Source of the DNA: Agarophyton chilense
Lineage: Eukaryota; Rhodophyta; Florideophyceae; Gracilariales; Gracilariaceae
Length of the DNA stretch: 64,000 bases
NCBI GenBank assembly: GCA_030374765.1
Contig: JARGXX010000004.1
Coordinates: forward strand, 806,001 to 870,000
Reading direction: 5' to 3'
The notes beneath the pieces are model-generated. The model saw only the letters and a program-made list of their open reading frames with translations. It was not told the DNA's origin and did no database searches. Below are positions 11,860 through 23,882 of the stretch, one piece after another. Position numbers and translations under genes: made by a program. Numbering within the stretch: position 1 is the stretch's first letter; the number at the start of each line of letters is the position of its first letter.

Positions 11860-14800
11860 CGTAATCAGAAGTTGCGTTGTATATGATAAGAAGGTTCCAA
11901 TGTGTCATCTCAAGGTCCATAGCAATGCCACCGGACGTTTTAACGAAGAACTGCTGGTGTTCGTTTGTGACCTACAGTGGTGTCAATCGCGCATTCGTAG
12001 GAGGGAACCTCAGGGTCCCCGCCTAATTGCATGCTCTTTGGCTCTTTGGGTTGTCGTGGGGTCTGGAGATTTCTTTAGATCTTCCGATGGAACGCTTACC
12101 GTACCACTTGGTGAATCCGACTTTGGTTCTGCGAGTGCTGGGTTAACAGCTAGGTCCGCGGTCGTGCCACCTTTCCTAGTGTATACTGCTCAGTGAGACC
12201 CAGTCTATTGATACGGTGTGTTCGAGTCCATCCATTCGAACTGTAAAGGTGTGCTCACTCACACAGATTATTTCATATGGTTTTGTAGACTTCGGGAGTA
12301 GCTTCGACTTGATATCAGCATCGATACAAATATCGTCGTTCTCCTGGGATGGTGTCGACCTGGATTCACTGGGAGGGATGTCAATGAAGACATAATCCCC
12401 GGTTTCTACCGTGGTAGTCCTATTTACACGTTGGTCGTAGTAGGCCTCATACGGCTTCTGGGCTACTGTCAGTTTGGCATTTGCTTCTTTTAAGGGTTTC
12501 CAGAGCTTGCTTAGTATATCCTTCTTGACCTGAACAGAGGTTAGGGTACCAGCTGCTCGGTAGTTATCGGGTCCTGGTTGAAGGACAATACCATGAGGCG
12601 TCCGTGAGAGGACCGGGTCTATGGAAGCAGTCGTCATAGATCGGTGTACATGAAGGTTATAGGCATACGTTAGGGGCTATACATAATCAGCCCATCTAGT
12701 TTGGTGTTCTTCTACATAGCGTCGTAGTCTTGCCACGAGGGTTTTGTTGAAGTGTTCCACATGGCTGTTCGTCAGCGAATGGTACGCCGTAGTGGAGTAA
12801 TGCTTCAACCCAAGCATGGCACATATTTCTTCAAAGAACTTTGATGCTAAGTTCGAGCCATTGTCGGTGACTAGGTATATTGGGGCACCGTAGGGGTATA
12901 CCCAATAAAGTTCTTGCAAAGATCTTCGAGGTTGTGCTCTTCAGGGGTATGGCCCTTGTGAGTTTTGAAAACCGATCGGTGATGACCACCACGAATCGGT
13001 AACCCTTTAGGGTTTTTGGCAGTGGGCCCAGGATGTCGATAGATACAAATTCCAAGGGCCCAGCCACGGGGAAAAGCTTCAGGTACTTCCTGTGCTTTCG
13101 TGAAACACCTCGGGTTTTTACACACGAGGTGCAGCGAGCCACATAGGTATAAACACCGTGGGCCATGTGGGGCCAGTAAAAGTGTTTCCTCAAGGTAATA
13201 TATAACCAAGTGGCTCCTGGATGAACTTCCAGTCTTGGATAATGCCCTAAATATAGTACTATTGGGCGTAACGTCTCTGGTACAACCTTTTGGAGTGCTC
13301 CGTCCTGGGTAGAACGACGCACCAGGTAACCTTCATGGTTTATATCGAACTGCGATCCTTTGATGCCAAATTGGTTGCTCACTGTCTTGTAGTAGGTGTC
13401 AGGAGCTTGCGATCGCAAGAGTTTTTCTCGGGTACTGGGAGTGTCCTCCCTTTCTTCGATTTCTCCTCCCATTTTGAGTGATTCCTCTTTCTGTCTTTCT
13501 TCATTATCCCATAGTCTTTTTTGTTCGTCCTTACCATAGCATTGTGCCAGCTGAATCGTTAAGCATGGTATATCATCTTCTACCGGCTCGGTGTCCAGGC
13601 CACTGGTATCTAACAGGGAAATCGCAACCGCGATGTTGTGTTTTACACCACGGTGGTATTAGTCTTCATAGTCAAACTCCGAGAGTCGGAGTCGCCATCG
13701 AGCTAACCGTCTGGAGGCTTCTGCCAGACCCAAGACCCACCCTAAGGCTTCATGATCCGTTTGTACAGCAACACAAGCACCATATAGGTAAGGTCGCATC
13801 ATCAACATTCCATATCACGGCGAGGCATTCATATTCAGTGGCGCAGTAGTTTTGTTCCGTCTGTGTGAGCGTTTGGTTTCAGTAACCAATTGGTGCTTTT
13901 GATCCGTCCTGATCCTACATTTGACAGCAACCAATTTGGGCGTCCAAGGCGTCAGTATCCAATTTGTTTGGCTTTTCGGCTTTCGGTAATGCAAATATAG
14001 TAGGTGAAAGCAGCGCCACTTTCAAGAGATGGAAGGCGTCCAGTCCGTCTTATTCTAGATACACAAACCTTTCTGGTCGACGTTTTTTGAGACGTCGGTT
14101 TAGAGGGGCTGCTTTCATTGTAAAGCCTTTGATAAACTTGCTTCATATTTTTCATAAACATATGAAGGAGCGTTTCTCCGTTTGGGTGAAAGAATTTTTC
14201 GCTTCGTATACATCATTGAGGTTTTGTTTGGATACTTGGAGTCTTCCTATGCTGATTGTATGCACGAGACACTCTACCTTATGGTCGAAGAACATAAACT
14301 TTCTTATTTTCACAGTTACTCCAGACTTTCTTAGGAGGTCAACTACAATACGAACGTGCTCGTGGTGCTTCTCCGTAGTTTTGGAGTAGATCACCACGTC
14401 GTCTACATCCACCAATGCGGTTTTCCACCTTACTTTCGACAGTTTAATGTAAGGAGCCTATTGGAAGATTGCTTGCGCATTGCGTAAACCAAAAAGCATC
14501 CGTACGAATCGGTAGAGACCGACTTGACAGGTGAACACGGTCATATCTTTGTCCTCCTTGGGCAACTCTATTTGCCAATAACCACAGTTGGCATCCATTG
14601 TGGTAATTATATTTGCTTCTCCTAGGAAATCGATGCATTCATCCATTTTTGTTATCGGATACGAGTCTTCTACCGTAACTCCATTCAACTTTCGATAGTG
14701 GATACAGAACCCCATTCAAGTTTCTCCTCTTTTTTGCACAAGCACCACGACGCTCGCCCATACCGCACTTGCGGGTTCAATCACACCCTCACGGAGCATT

Positions 14801-15453
14801 CTATACATCTCCTTTATTTCTACTTCACGGGCTTTCGGACCGGCCTGGTACGGTTGCTGATGAGTAGGCTTGGCGCCTGGCGCCAAGTCTATGCGATGCT
14901 GGGTTGCTTCTATCGCACCTAGCTGTCCCCACCACATGGCTTCGAACGGCTCCAGTAAGGAGAGTATTTTTTCTCGATTTCTTTCACCTTTAAGGCCGAT
15001 ATTTACTTCTTCTCTCCAATCATTCACCCTCTCCACTTCCATGTTGGTGTCAGTCCTCTCTCCGATTTTGGCGTTTTCCTTCACCTTCTGGGTTTCATTT
15101 TCCTTCGCCTCCCCGTCCTTATCGCTCACGTGCACGTGAGACCATACTGGTTTCATTGTGAAGATGTGACCTGGTGCCGGGAGCGCTAAGCCGATAACAG
15201 TATTTTTGGGGAGCATTACCATGTGGTCGCTGAAGTTGCTGAGGTATACCTTGAACGGTTTAGTCGGTATATTTTCGACAATTCCATTTTCCATCGAGGT
15301 CATGTGTTTATCCATTGGTTTTGCAGGGTTCTGAAGGGATACCATACCTCGTCGCAAGGATGTGACTTGCTCTACAATTTGGTGGATAGGTGGAATGGAT
15401 ACCCTGTACGCTAACGGGACCTTATTGGATATTGTACCTGCTGGTTTAACCAC
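11860..15453 (-). pseudogene. element A pol (RT, RNase H remnant, integrase, chromodomain remnant)
   Basis: Read right to left. 15453-14716 holds the spacer after protease (VPLAYRVSIPPIHQ, TKPFKVYLSNF) and the start of reverse transcriptase. 14715-14458 has FCIHYRKLNGVTVEDSYPI and RFVRMLFGLRNAQAIFQ. The catalytic box at about 14390 reads VDVDDVV instead of YLDDVI. 13472-12831 has the CTSCVKTRG zinc pair of integrase, FVSIDILGPLPK (first Asp) and VVITDRFSK. 12919-12677 has YLVTDNGSN (second Asp) and HVEHFNKTL (Glu). 12637-12176 is the integrase C-terminus, and near 11990-11860 a chromodomain relic (FVRWYGYDPVDDT in F) is crossed by stops. RNase H (about 13500-13950) is barely readable. Defective. 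Confidence 0.8.
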
Positions 15454-16614
15454 ATTGCGGCATTTTCTGAAAACCCATTTTGGTCACAAGCTATCTTGAA
15501 CCTCTGAAGGAAATCAATGATAGCGATGGGGTCATCTCCCGGAAAACGGGTATCCCCCATTTGGAAACTGAAACTAAGCTTCCGGCGACGCTTAGTTATC
15601 TTCTGAGAAGCCTCTTTGGTATACTCAGAGGTCTTGCTCTCCAACCTAAATGTGTGATAGTCGAGCGCCATTGTAAAAAGGCCGTTCAACGGAACGATCA
15701 CCTGTAGGTCGAGATCGTTGTCGGAATCTGACTCCGACGAGTAATACCGTTTTGTCTTACCCTTGTGGATATTTTATCCTCCTTACGACGGGAATCCTTC
15801 CTTTGTTTCCGTGAAGCTCTTCAGTGGTCATCCTATGACCCCCCAGATTCGGCTCCTGAGCTCGAAGCGTCAGGGTCCAACCGGGGCCTCTTTCGCTTCA
15901 CCCTTTTGGTATTCTTCTTTTTCTTACTAGATGGTCGTCGTTGTCGCTTCTCTTCCGAGCTCGACGACCCCTATTTACCACCAGGGTCTCCGCCAATGGT
16001 TCCCTGCGCAGCAGCTCTACAAACAGGTTGTAGTAGGTAATAATACCCTGGGCCCTCAATCGCCGCAGGCTCTGCCCCTCTCCGGAATCGGTCGTGCGGC
16101 TTCTCATTGGTTTGCGAAGGTGAAAGGTTGGATTGGAGATCACCAAAAATACCATGAGGTTTCTGAAAAGAGGCTTAGGCCTCCACCTCGACGGTGTTTG
16201 CTTTCGAGTCCATTTCGTGTTCGCAAACCCCATGGGTCTGTAGGGATAGCGATATCAATTGTTCGATTTGTTCTCTTGCTTTGTTCTCGAGTTAATTGAT
16301 GATAAATACCGGCACACGGTCTATCACTTCCTGAGAGGCCCAATCCACCACCACACGGGTAATTAAAACTATATCTAGACGAGGACCAGGGAGGTCATCA
16401 TGTTGCCCAATTACATTGTTATTTCGGGCTTCTGTCGAAGGACCTCGGTCTCTCGTCCTGCAATATCGACCTGAGTAGTTCTCGGATTCCGAAAAAGTTT
16501 CCCCGGGTCGTCCAGAATTCGTTGTGAAAGTCCTCTTCGTGGGGAAGGACTACCAACAGGTGCACTAGGCGCCCTGGTGACGTGTCTCGGCGTATTTTTC
16601 GATGAATTCTCCAT
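15411..16614 (-). pseudogene. element A gag remnant
   Basis: The probable start is the ATG at 16614 (MENSSKNTPRHV), 23 nt downstream of the PBS on the minus strand, followed by frame-broken sequence and ending at 15701-15411 with DDPIAIIDFLQRFKIACDQNG. This motif matches the capsid region of element E (DYDPIAVLGFLSLFRTACDQNG). The rest of gag, including the zinc knuckle and the protease, is missing: sequence passes straight into the post-protease spacer at about 15455. Confidence 0.6.
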
Positions 16615-16623
16615 TAAACTAAT

Positions 16624-16637
16624 CTAATGAGTCACCA
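16624..16637 (-). other. element A primer-binding site
   Basis: Minus strand TGGTGACTCATTAG, 2 nt from the inner edge of the 5' LTR. It resembles, but differs from, the PBS of B and E (TGGTCTCCCGACTTAG), as expected for a decayed or alternative tRNA primer site. Confidence 0.5.
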
Positions 16638-16639
16638 GT

Positions 16640-17181
16640 TGCTATTTCAGTGACTCCTTCACAGCTGGGGTGAAAGACCTGTTGGTTCTATGCAGCGCGC
16701 AACGGGCTCGACGTAGGAGGCGGAGCTTAAAAAGATATGTTGGGTATGGCAGCACCAGCCACTGAAGGGTGCAACAGGAACGGCGGTCGTACTGAGACCA
16801 CGTTGGTAGACTGTGATGCACAGCGCACGAGGATCCGGAAAACCATAAGGACACCAAACTTGCCTTCATGGTCGACCGTAGAAACCAATAGGGGTAAAAG
16901 TAGTCTAGTAGGTACTTAAGTTCACAATTGGGACCGGGGTGGTCATGCTTGTTGAAGATCTCCCGGCCACCCGACCCACGGTGGCGCTCCTCGCCACGTG
17001 GCCACGGGGAGGTGCCCTTGAGGTGCGCCTCCTTATCTACTTTTTACCATCTATCTAATATTAAATAAGCCAAAAGCTATACTAATGGCTAACTAAACCA
17101 TTGTAGTACACGGCGGATGCCGGCAACCATCCAGGTCCAACACGTGGCCATCATTACCTCCTTGGTGTAGCTCACTATACA
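16640..17181 (-). repeat. element A 5' LTR
   Basis: Direct repeat of 8355-8900. On the plus strand it begins TGCTATTTCAG next to the PBS and ends in ctcactataca next to Harbinger coding sequence. It diverges visibly from its partner, so the insertion is old. Confidence 0.7.
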
Positions 17182-17400
17182 ACACAACGACATACATTAA
17201 GAAAGCCGCAATTCGTACTGCAGGGGGTAGCGGAAATCGAAAGTTTGTCTCCTGTTTTGTCAAGACAACTTGCAGGGAGCTAATAAGGTTTTCAAACACA
17301 ATTTGCGATACTCCAAAGAGTTCCTTCCAAGCACCACTTTTTATGAAACTTGGTTGCAAATCATACATTGTAGACTAATTGCTGTCGTCTGGGCTGTGGC
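17182..17400 (-). pseudogene. HARBI1-type transposase, N-terminal part, Harbinger element II
   Basis: Read right to left, 17368-17182 gives SGAWKELFGVSQIVFENLIS and FPLPPAVRIAAFLMYVV, the usual N-terminal helices of HARBI1 proteins (consensus ..RLA..L.YL..). It stops exactly at the 5' LTR of element A; the next expected residues (GKTRW) are found at 8354. 17400-17740 continues to the left LTR of element E with no further recognised coding. Confidence 0.65.
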
Positions 17401-17739
17401 TCCAAACTCGAAAACGGACTGTTCCACGGGGTTCGGCGGACGTAGTCGCTACAGCAGCCGCAGATCCTATCACATTCAGAGCCGCTTACGTGACCTTTAA
17501 ATCGTATTCAAGCGCCTCAAGTGTGTAGAGAAGGCCAAACAAGAGCGCTGTGCGACGGTTTGGGTCCAATATGACCTGCAATGTTCAGAAGCACTTTGTC
17601 CACAAGATGGGTTCGCTCAAGAAGCGCACCTAGAACTGCGCCCAGTTGATGGGTGCATTTGACAGATGCTCCGTGTCATGTTGGGATGAAATTTGTGGCC
17701 GTTTTGGGAAAAGGAGAAAAACTGCTCTTTGAGATATCC

Positions 17740-17744
17740 CAGCG
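17740..17744. repeat. element E target-site duplication (left)
   Basis: cagcg directly before the left LTR; the identical cagcg follows the right LTR at 24330-24334. This proves the element edges. Confidence 0.9.
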
Positions 17745-18191
17745 TGTGAAGAAGCGATAATAACGGTTGAGCCCGGTAAGCCTCCGGGCCCTGAAGGATA
17801 TTGCAGGTGACACGTGTTCGGGTCGACCTCAGGGGGACTCATGTAGATTATTAATTTAGTTTAATTAGTGTAATAGATTAACACTACAGTGCCAGGGAGA
17901 TCTCAGCGCCTCGCCAGTACTATTTACTTGGCTCGAGTGACGTTTCTCCGTTAGAGTACGGTAGGCACCGTTAGGATACTAAATAACCCCCGTTGGAATA
18001 CTATTTCTACCCTTTGGTCTTTAAGCCATCGTTTCCGTAACTCCAACCTGTAGGACTACGCAGTAAACGCCAGCCCATTGCACCAAGTACTCTGGGAGTG
18101 CCGCTGTCAAGGATTCAAACCTTAGGACCCGCCCTACCACGCTACCACCGGTCGAGACCTGTGCGATGACATATCCCGTCATTGCGTTACA
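17745..18191 (+). repeat. element E 5' LTR
   Basis: Begins tgtgaagaagcgataata and ends gcgttaca. A related LTR in inverse orientation lies at 42662-43107. Confidence 0.95.
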
Positions 18192-18194
18192 TTT

Positions 18195-18210
18195 TGGTCT
18201 CCCGACTTAG
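18195..18210 (+). other. element E primer-binding site
   Basis: TGGTCTCCCGACTTAG, 3 nt after the 5' LTR, complementary to a tRNA 3' end CTAAGTCGGGAGACCA. Identical to the PBS of element B (39521-39536, minus strand). The tRNA identity was not determined. Confidence 0.85.
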
Positions 18211-18316
18211 AAACCTCAAGGAATAATGGAGCGGACCACTGGAACGAAGAATTGTCCGGATTCTAACCTTTGGTTTAATTCCCCAACGGACCAGATGTAC
18301 AGAAGCAACCGCCATT

Positions 18317-19605
18317 ATGGATGCAGGAAACACACCCAACCGACCCGACGATAGGACTCCTACGGCAGGACAAAGTGCGACTACAGCGCCGGCGATGTCG
18401 CCGGACCCTCAGGTTGATAGCGCTAGCGACCGCAGGAGCACGAGGAGCCAGCCGCAAGAAATACTGACCCTACTGGATATCCCTGAAAGGATTCGCCTAG
18501 AACCCACGGTGGCAGCGCGCTTACGAGAACGGCTCACCAGGGCCACCTCTAGGCCAGGGACACCTCAAGGAGAAACCCGCCAGACCGAAGGAATTCGAGA
18601 AAACCTGCCCGCAGGTCTTGCCGACCTTCTCTGGCCCCGTCTCCATGAGCTCTGCTCAACCCACGTGGATTCCATTATGAACGTGCGACTCGCTACGGCG
18701 ATTGCTGACCATACGGATTACCTCATCGCGCGAATCGTCCCTAAGGTATTGAAGTCTGACTTATACATAGACTCCCTCCTACAGGCCGTTCAAGGAGCCG
18801 TCACCCGCCAGGCAGGCAATTTGGTCCCTAGGACCACCCCACCACATATTAACCATCTGCTCTCCATATGGCAACCCCCTATCGAACCCCCAGGAGCGGC
18901 GGAATTATCCGCCCCTCGCCAGAAATACCATCCGAAAAAACCCCATGGTGGGCCAATCTAGGAGCAGAGGAGAAGCTCCGCGTCTAGATGAGAGACAGGT
19001 TGCCCATCAGGAGAAACCAAGGGAGGTACAAATGAGGAGCAGAACAGAAGCTCTGCGTCCAGAAGAGAGACCACTTGCCCCACCCGACGGAAAATATGAG
19101 CTACAGCGACCTCAGGGCTCCATCGGATCTGATAGAGAGATCGTTCCTTTAGGTCTCTACTCCGCTGGAAAGAAGAAAAGAAGTAACCGCAGGAGAAGGA
19201 CGCAGACCACTGACAACCACAAACGAACTTTTCCTTCAGGTTCTAGACTACTGGGATTACCGGCTGGCTGACAGGTCCGCGAAATATTCTGGTTCGGATG
19301 CTCGCAGAGTCGCCAAACGGGCCAAACGGATGCAACCAACCATTACGGACAAGTTCTCGGATTATGATCCCATTGCTGTCCTTGGGTTTCTCAGTTTGTT
19401 CCGTACGGCCTGCGATCAGAACGGTGTCCACGAGGGCGCCGCTCTGTACCTTTTCCAATTCTTCCTTACAGGACAGGCGTGTGACCGAGTGGTTCCGAAG
19501 ATATCTGGCACAACTGACCTCGTGGATGCTCAAGACCGTGAGCTCCTCATGTCATACCCTCAGGTTGTTCATTACCTCTTGGAAACTTACGACTGGACTC
19601 TAACT
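18317..19605 (+). pseudogene. element E gag (5' part, frame-broken)
   Basis: The ATG at 18317 opens a 214-codon frame rich in Pro, Arg and Thr, with a helical part (LADLLWPRLHELCSTHVDSI). After frame changes around 18945-19240, coding resumes as LQVLDYWDYRLADRSAKY and DYDPIAVLGFLSLFRTACDQNG, then QVVHYLLETYDW. The second part corresponds to the capsid segment of element B gag (LLSYRYYRLDNPS, DSILVLDFLARF, AVQYLLRSY). No CCHC knuckle is present because the sequence then jumps into RT. Confidence 0.75.
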
Positions 19606-22500
19606 CGGGATATTGGCAAATCCCTTTGGCCGAAGACGTGAGAGCGCTGACAACCTTTACCACCCATGAAAGTCTGTTCAGATTTACTCGCATGCCCTTT
19701 GGTTTGAAGAATGCACCAGCCACGTTCCAACGGGTAATGGACATTATACTGTCCAGTGTCAAATGGAAGTTCGCCCTGGTCTATTTGGATGACGTTATCA
19801 TCTTCTCACGGACCGTGAAGGAACACTTTCGCCACGTGAAGAAGGTGCGAACAATCCTACAGGACGCTGGAGTAAGACTGAAACTCCGCAAAATGCGCTT
19901 TCTGCCAGGCCTCAGTGGACTATCTCGCTTACGTCGTCCTCCCAGGAAAGCTAAAGGTGGCCACACGGACAACGAATGCGATTCGCAAGCCTCCTAGGAC
20001 CCACACGGAACTACGATCCTTCGTGGGCTTGTGCAACGTTTACCGACGGTTCGTCCAAGGGTTTTCCAAGATCTCGGCCCCTCTCAACGCGATGCTGAAG
20101 AAGGGAACACCTTCGGAGTTCGAAGCCCTTACGGACGACTAGTACGAAGCATTTCAGGCCCTAAAGGACAAATTGCTGAACTCACTCATATTGGCCTTAC
20201 CAAAGCCCAATAGGCCTTTCGTCCTGGACACATATGCATCTGATGTCCAAGTGGGTTGTGCACTTCTACAGGAACAGGAGTCACCGAAGGACTCTCGACT
20301 TATTGGCTACTGGAGCAGAACGCTCAACAGCGCGGAGCGAAACTACAGTACGACCGGAAAGGAATGTCTAGCCATCGTATGGTCCGTATTGACACTCCGT
20401 CCGTACCTCGAGGGAACCAGGCTTACAAATAGGACAGACCATGACTCACTCCGCTGGCTACTCAATATGACCGAGGCATCGAGTCGCCTCGCTAGGTGGC
20501 GCCTCAGGCTGTCAGAATTTGACTACGAGATAACCTATAGGTAAGGCATCAAGCACCAGGCAGCAGATGCCCTGTCGCGAATCATCACCGATGGAACTGA
20601 TGACACCCCATTGGACGACCTAATTCCCACCCCCTTTACAGATGATGGACCTCAGGACTACACGGAAACAGATGACCTTATGGGTAAGGTGCAATCGGAG
20701 AATCCTGAGGTGAAGGAGAACGAAATATACCTATTGGACTGGGAGACAGTACCGCCCAATTTGCCACGACCTCAGGTTAATGCGATAACCCCGGAGGAAA
20801 AAGAATTCCTCCCTAGAACTATTGAGGAACTCCTACAGGCGCAGGTCGAACACTAATACTGCAAGGAAACAGCCCAATTGGTAGGAACGCCAGGATGCCT
20901 GTTCGACTATGACCGATTTGGACTACTATGTCGCCGCTCCCCGCTGGATGGCGCACTCCAACGGGTAATACCAACTTCGCTAAGGGCGCGATTCCCTTAC
21001 CTCGCCCATTTCTCCCGCTTAGCAGGTCATCCTGGAGGCCGACGAATGTACCAGACCCTAAGGAAGTTCTTCTACTGGCCACTGATGGCGCAGGACCTAT
21101 GGAAAACCGCACGGAACTGTGCATCGTGCGCACAGATCCGAGGGTCTCGCGCCAACCATCAGGCCAAACTGAAGCTCTTCCCCGCCGCAGATCCAATGGA
21201 ATTTGTCGCAATGGATATAATTTGGCCTTGGCCTCAGTCGTTCCATGGGAAACGGTTTGTTTTGGTTATAACCGATAGGTTTACCAATGTTACCCGAGCC
21301 CTACCCCTAGGAAAGACAACGGCCGCGGATGTCGCCACGGCCTTCTTGTCCCACTGGGTATATCCATATAGCATGCCACTCTACCTCTTTACGGATAACC
21401 GCAGCCAGTTTGTATCCAAATCCTTCTCTCATGTCTGTGCTACCTTAGGTATCCAACATTTCACCATCACAGCGTACCCCCTGGAAACCACTGGCCAAGC
21501 CGAACGCTTCAACCGCACCCTTCTGTAACGATTGGCGCACTACGTTTCGGAGCACCAATTGGACTAGTACGAATACGTTGAGCCACTGGTTTATGCCTAC
21601 AACACGCAGGTGCACGCTTCCACAGAGACAACGCCCTTCGACTTAACGCTAACGAGAGCGCCGCCGCCGATAGCTGTTGACCTTCAAGAGTCTATCATAC
21701 CCCAGGGCATAACCGAAGGGATGACTCCTACCCAGGTGAAGCGCTACTCGCGCCGACGCATTGACCGCATTCTCCAATCGGCTAGAAGTGTACTAACCAA
21801 AGCCCAACGACGCTACGAATGCAATTTCGACAGAGCCGTTTGGAACACACCGAGCTTTGGGAAAGGAGATCTGGTTTACCTGGACCGGCCTCCAAAGGAC
21901 AGTGAGGAACTCGAGGACACTACGCGGAAGCTCTTACACCGCTCTACGGGACCATAAAAAGTCCTCAAGGACAATCCACACACAATTACGTTACTAACTG
22001 ACGACCTACAGGACACCGTGTCTATTGACCGCGTGACACGAGCTCCCGGTTCCTCCGGACCACGAACGTCCCAGCCCCCTGGCCCAACGGAAGCACCATG
22101 ACCTCAGGTCGACACTCAAGTCTCCACACCCCTAAAAAAATTCCCGAGGACTCGACTAGCCCCACGGACACGATGGTCCATGCCAACTACTATGACCCAC
22201 CGCTCCCAACCTACTCCGATGGATTCGCCTCTCTGGACCACACTCTCCTTCCGGAGGATGAACACCAACCGGAATATGTGATTGAGCGCATCATCTCCGC
22301 CGGTATGGGAGAAGATGGAACTATGCGCTATCGCGTCCATTGGTTCGGCTACACACCTGAGGAAGACACTTGACAAGAGCCTCAAACCATTCTGGCTAAT
22401 TTTATCGCCCGCTATTGGCGCAGAATCAGCCACTCGGAGCGCGGGCTTCTGGAGGGGGGAACCATTGGTCCGAATAATCTCAAAACGTCTCCCAAACCGC
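19605..22500 (+). pseudogene. element E pol (partial RT, RNase H, integrase, chromodomain)
   Basis: Starts inside RT at NSGYWQIPLAED, then RMPFGLKNAPATFQR and VYLDDVIIFS with the catalytic Asp pair. After a frame change near 19910 come TELRSFVGLCNVYRRFV, RNase H (FVLDTYASD, TGKECLAIVWSV, TDHDSLRWLL) and QAADALSRI. Integrase follows: GHPGGRRMYQTLRKFFYWP, CASCAQIRG zinc pair, FVAMDIIWPWP (Asp), LFTDNRSQF (Asp; family DNGSQF) and TGQAERFNRTLL (Glu). The chromodomain is EYVIERIISAG then YRVHWFGYTPEEDT. In-frame stops occur near 20140, 20542, 20854, 21526, 21565, 21955 and 22372. The gene cannot make full Pol. Confidence 0.9.
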
Positions 22501-22740
22501 CTCCCGACACGACGGTTCGTCGTAGCTCCCGCATCAGGGAACAAGGTCTGTCCTTCGGAGACACCTGAGGAAGACCCGAGACGCTCTCAAGATTGGACGC
22601 CGTCCCGGGGCACGCACGTTTGAGATACAAGAACGACCTTGGGAAAGCACAAGCATTAATTTATTTGACAACCAACAGAAATAGAACAGCCCTCACCATG
22701 ACCTCAAGCTTCGCGAAAGCGCTGGGAACGCCAACAGGAC

Positions 22741-23817
22741 TCACGGGGGCGGCGCAGGAGTAACTCCGTCGTCGTCATTGGAAACTGCAGAAGCGAAACC
22801 AGGACTACGGTCACCGGAGAAGCCAACTGGACCACTAGAACCGGCCCCAGCGAGCCGAGCACGCTTCTTCGGCGGAGACTCACCTGAGGAACTATTGTCA
22901 CCATCGGAAGCCACTCAGTCGCTCTAATTTAGACCATACCGGTCATCCAAGTCGGCAGTAACCCTCTGGGACATCGCCTGCGCATTCTGCTACCCGATAT
23001 TGACCATAGCGGTCTTCAGATCCTGACCCTGTTGGACAACCGCGGCGTTGCGCACCGAGCGATGCGCCCAGGAGTAGGCTTCCCTCAGGACTGTCGCATT
23101 GTCCATTGAGGTAGTAATACCAACCGGACGGCAGAAGGGCATAACGCACTGCCCGCGGATTTCGTCCGATAGTTTGTTCATAGCGGTACCTGGGGCGTTC
23201 ATAGGCCACTTGGTATCCAGAGGAGCTCCCCGCTTGGTTGTTCGAAGCCATGGTGCCGCATCCCACAGGTGGGTCCGCCGGGAAATGGATAGGAAAACCG
23301 ACGGAAGCGACATAGTCCGGAGGGAGAATGCCATTTCCGACGGGCTCATAAGGCGATCGTGGCATCGCGCGCGACCAATGGAGGAATACCGGGAAGGGAA
23401 GAAGGAAAAATGAAACCGAATTGGGCAGGATGACTGACGTGACCTTGAATGGACGAAGCGCGCACCGTGGTTCACGGCGGACAACGCGCCTAGGGTCGCC
23501 AAAGGAATACCGAAGGATACGAAAAGCGGCAAGGAACCCCCCCCCCCTCGGTGCTCGTACAGTACCTTAGGTGAACTAATTGCCAACCTGTCGCCAAGGG
23601 TCAGCTCTTACGCACTGGTACCCTCGAGGATGGTGGCGATGCGACGCCCCGTCGCGCCCACTGGTAACGAGAACAACAAACCCCCGGATTAGTCATAAGA
23701 CGCCGACATGTCGGGCACTGTATCGCTCGTGTCCAGGCCATTAGGACGCTGAGGATCACGACGTTCCGACCCCGAAGGCAAGATCGGAGGTTCACCCGTA
23801 GGTCCAACTAGAGCCAT
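22741..23817 (-). pseudogene. element E antisense ORF (aORF)
   Basis: Minus strand, convergent with pol, opening MALVGPTGEPPILPSG 66 nt from the 3' LTR. Frames change more than once. A middle part reads LPPDYVASVGFPIHFPADPP, then a helical part ATVLREAYSWAHRSVRNAAV and DLKTAMVNIG. The end is a Ser/Pro/Asp-rich tail with the basic cluster PPKKRAR (about 22880) and terminates APPP-stop at 22741. No known domain was recognised. The same position and a similar layout (globular part, helices, low-complexity tail) occur in the aORFs of A and B. The basic cluster could be a nuclear import signal; that is inference. Confidence 0.5.
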
Positions 23818-23868
23818 ACTCCCAGGAATGTGTGAGGCAATTTGGACTTCGCCGTGACGGTCGAATCC

Positions 23869-23882
23869 TAAGGAGGGAGAGT
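23869..23882 (+). other. element E polypurine tract
   Basis: taaggagggagagt immediately before the 3' LTR; expected priming site for plus-strand DNA. Confidence 0.85.

Larger units (their letters stand above)
8355..17181 (-). mobile_element. Ty3/gypsy chromovirus-type element A
   Basis: About 8.8 kb, read right to left: 5' LTR 16640-17181, PBS, gag remnant, fused pol, chromodomain remnant, then an opposite-strand ORF, a purine-rich tract (minus strand, about 8901-8915) and 3' LTR 8355-8900. It is inserted inside the transposase of Harbinger element II. The target duplication could not be recognised. It is close kin to element F (60331 onward), with similar LTRs, aORF and pol. Several stops and frame changes, plus an internal deletion at about 15455, make it defective. 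Confidence 0.75.
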
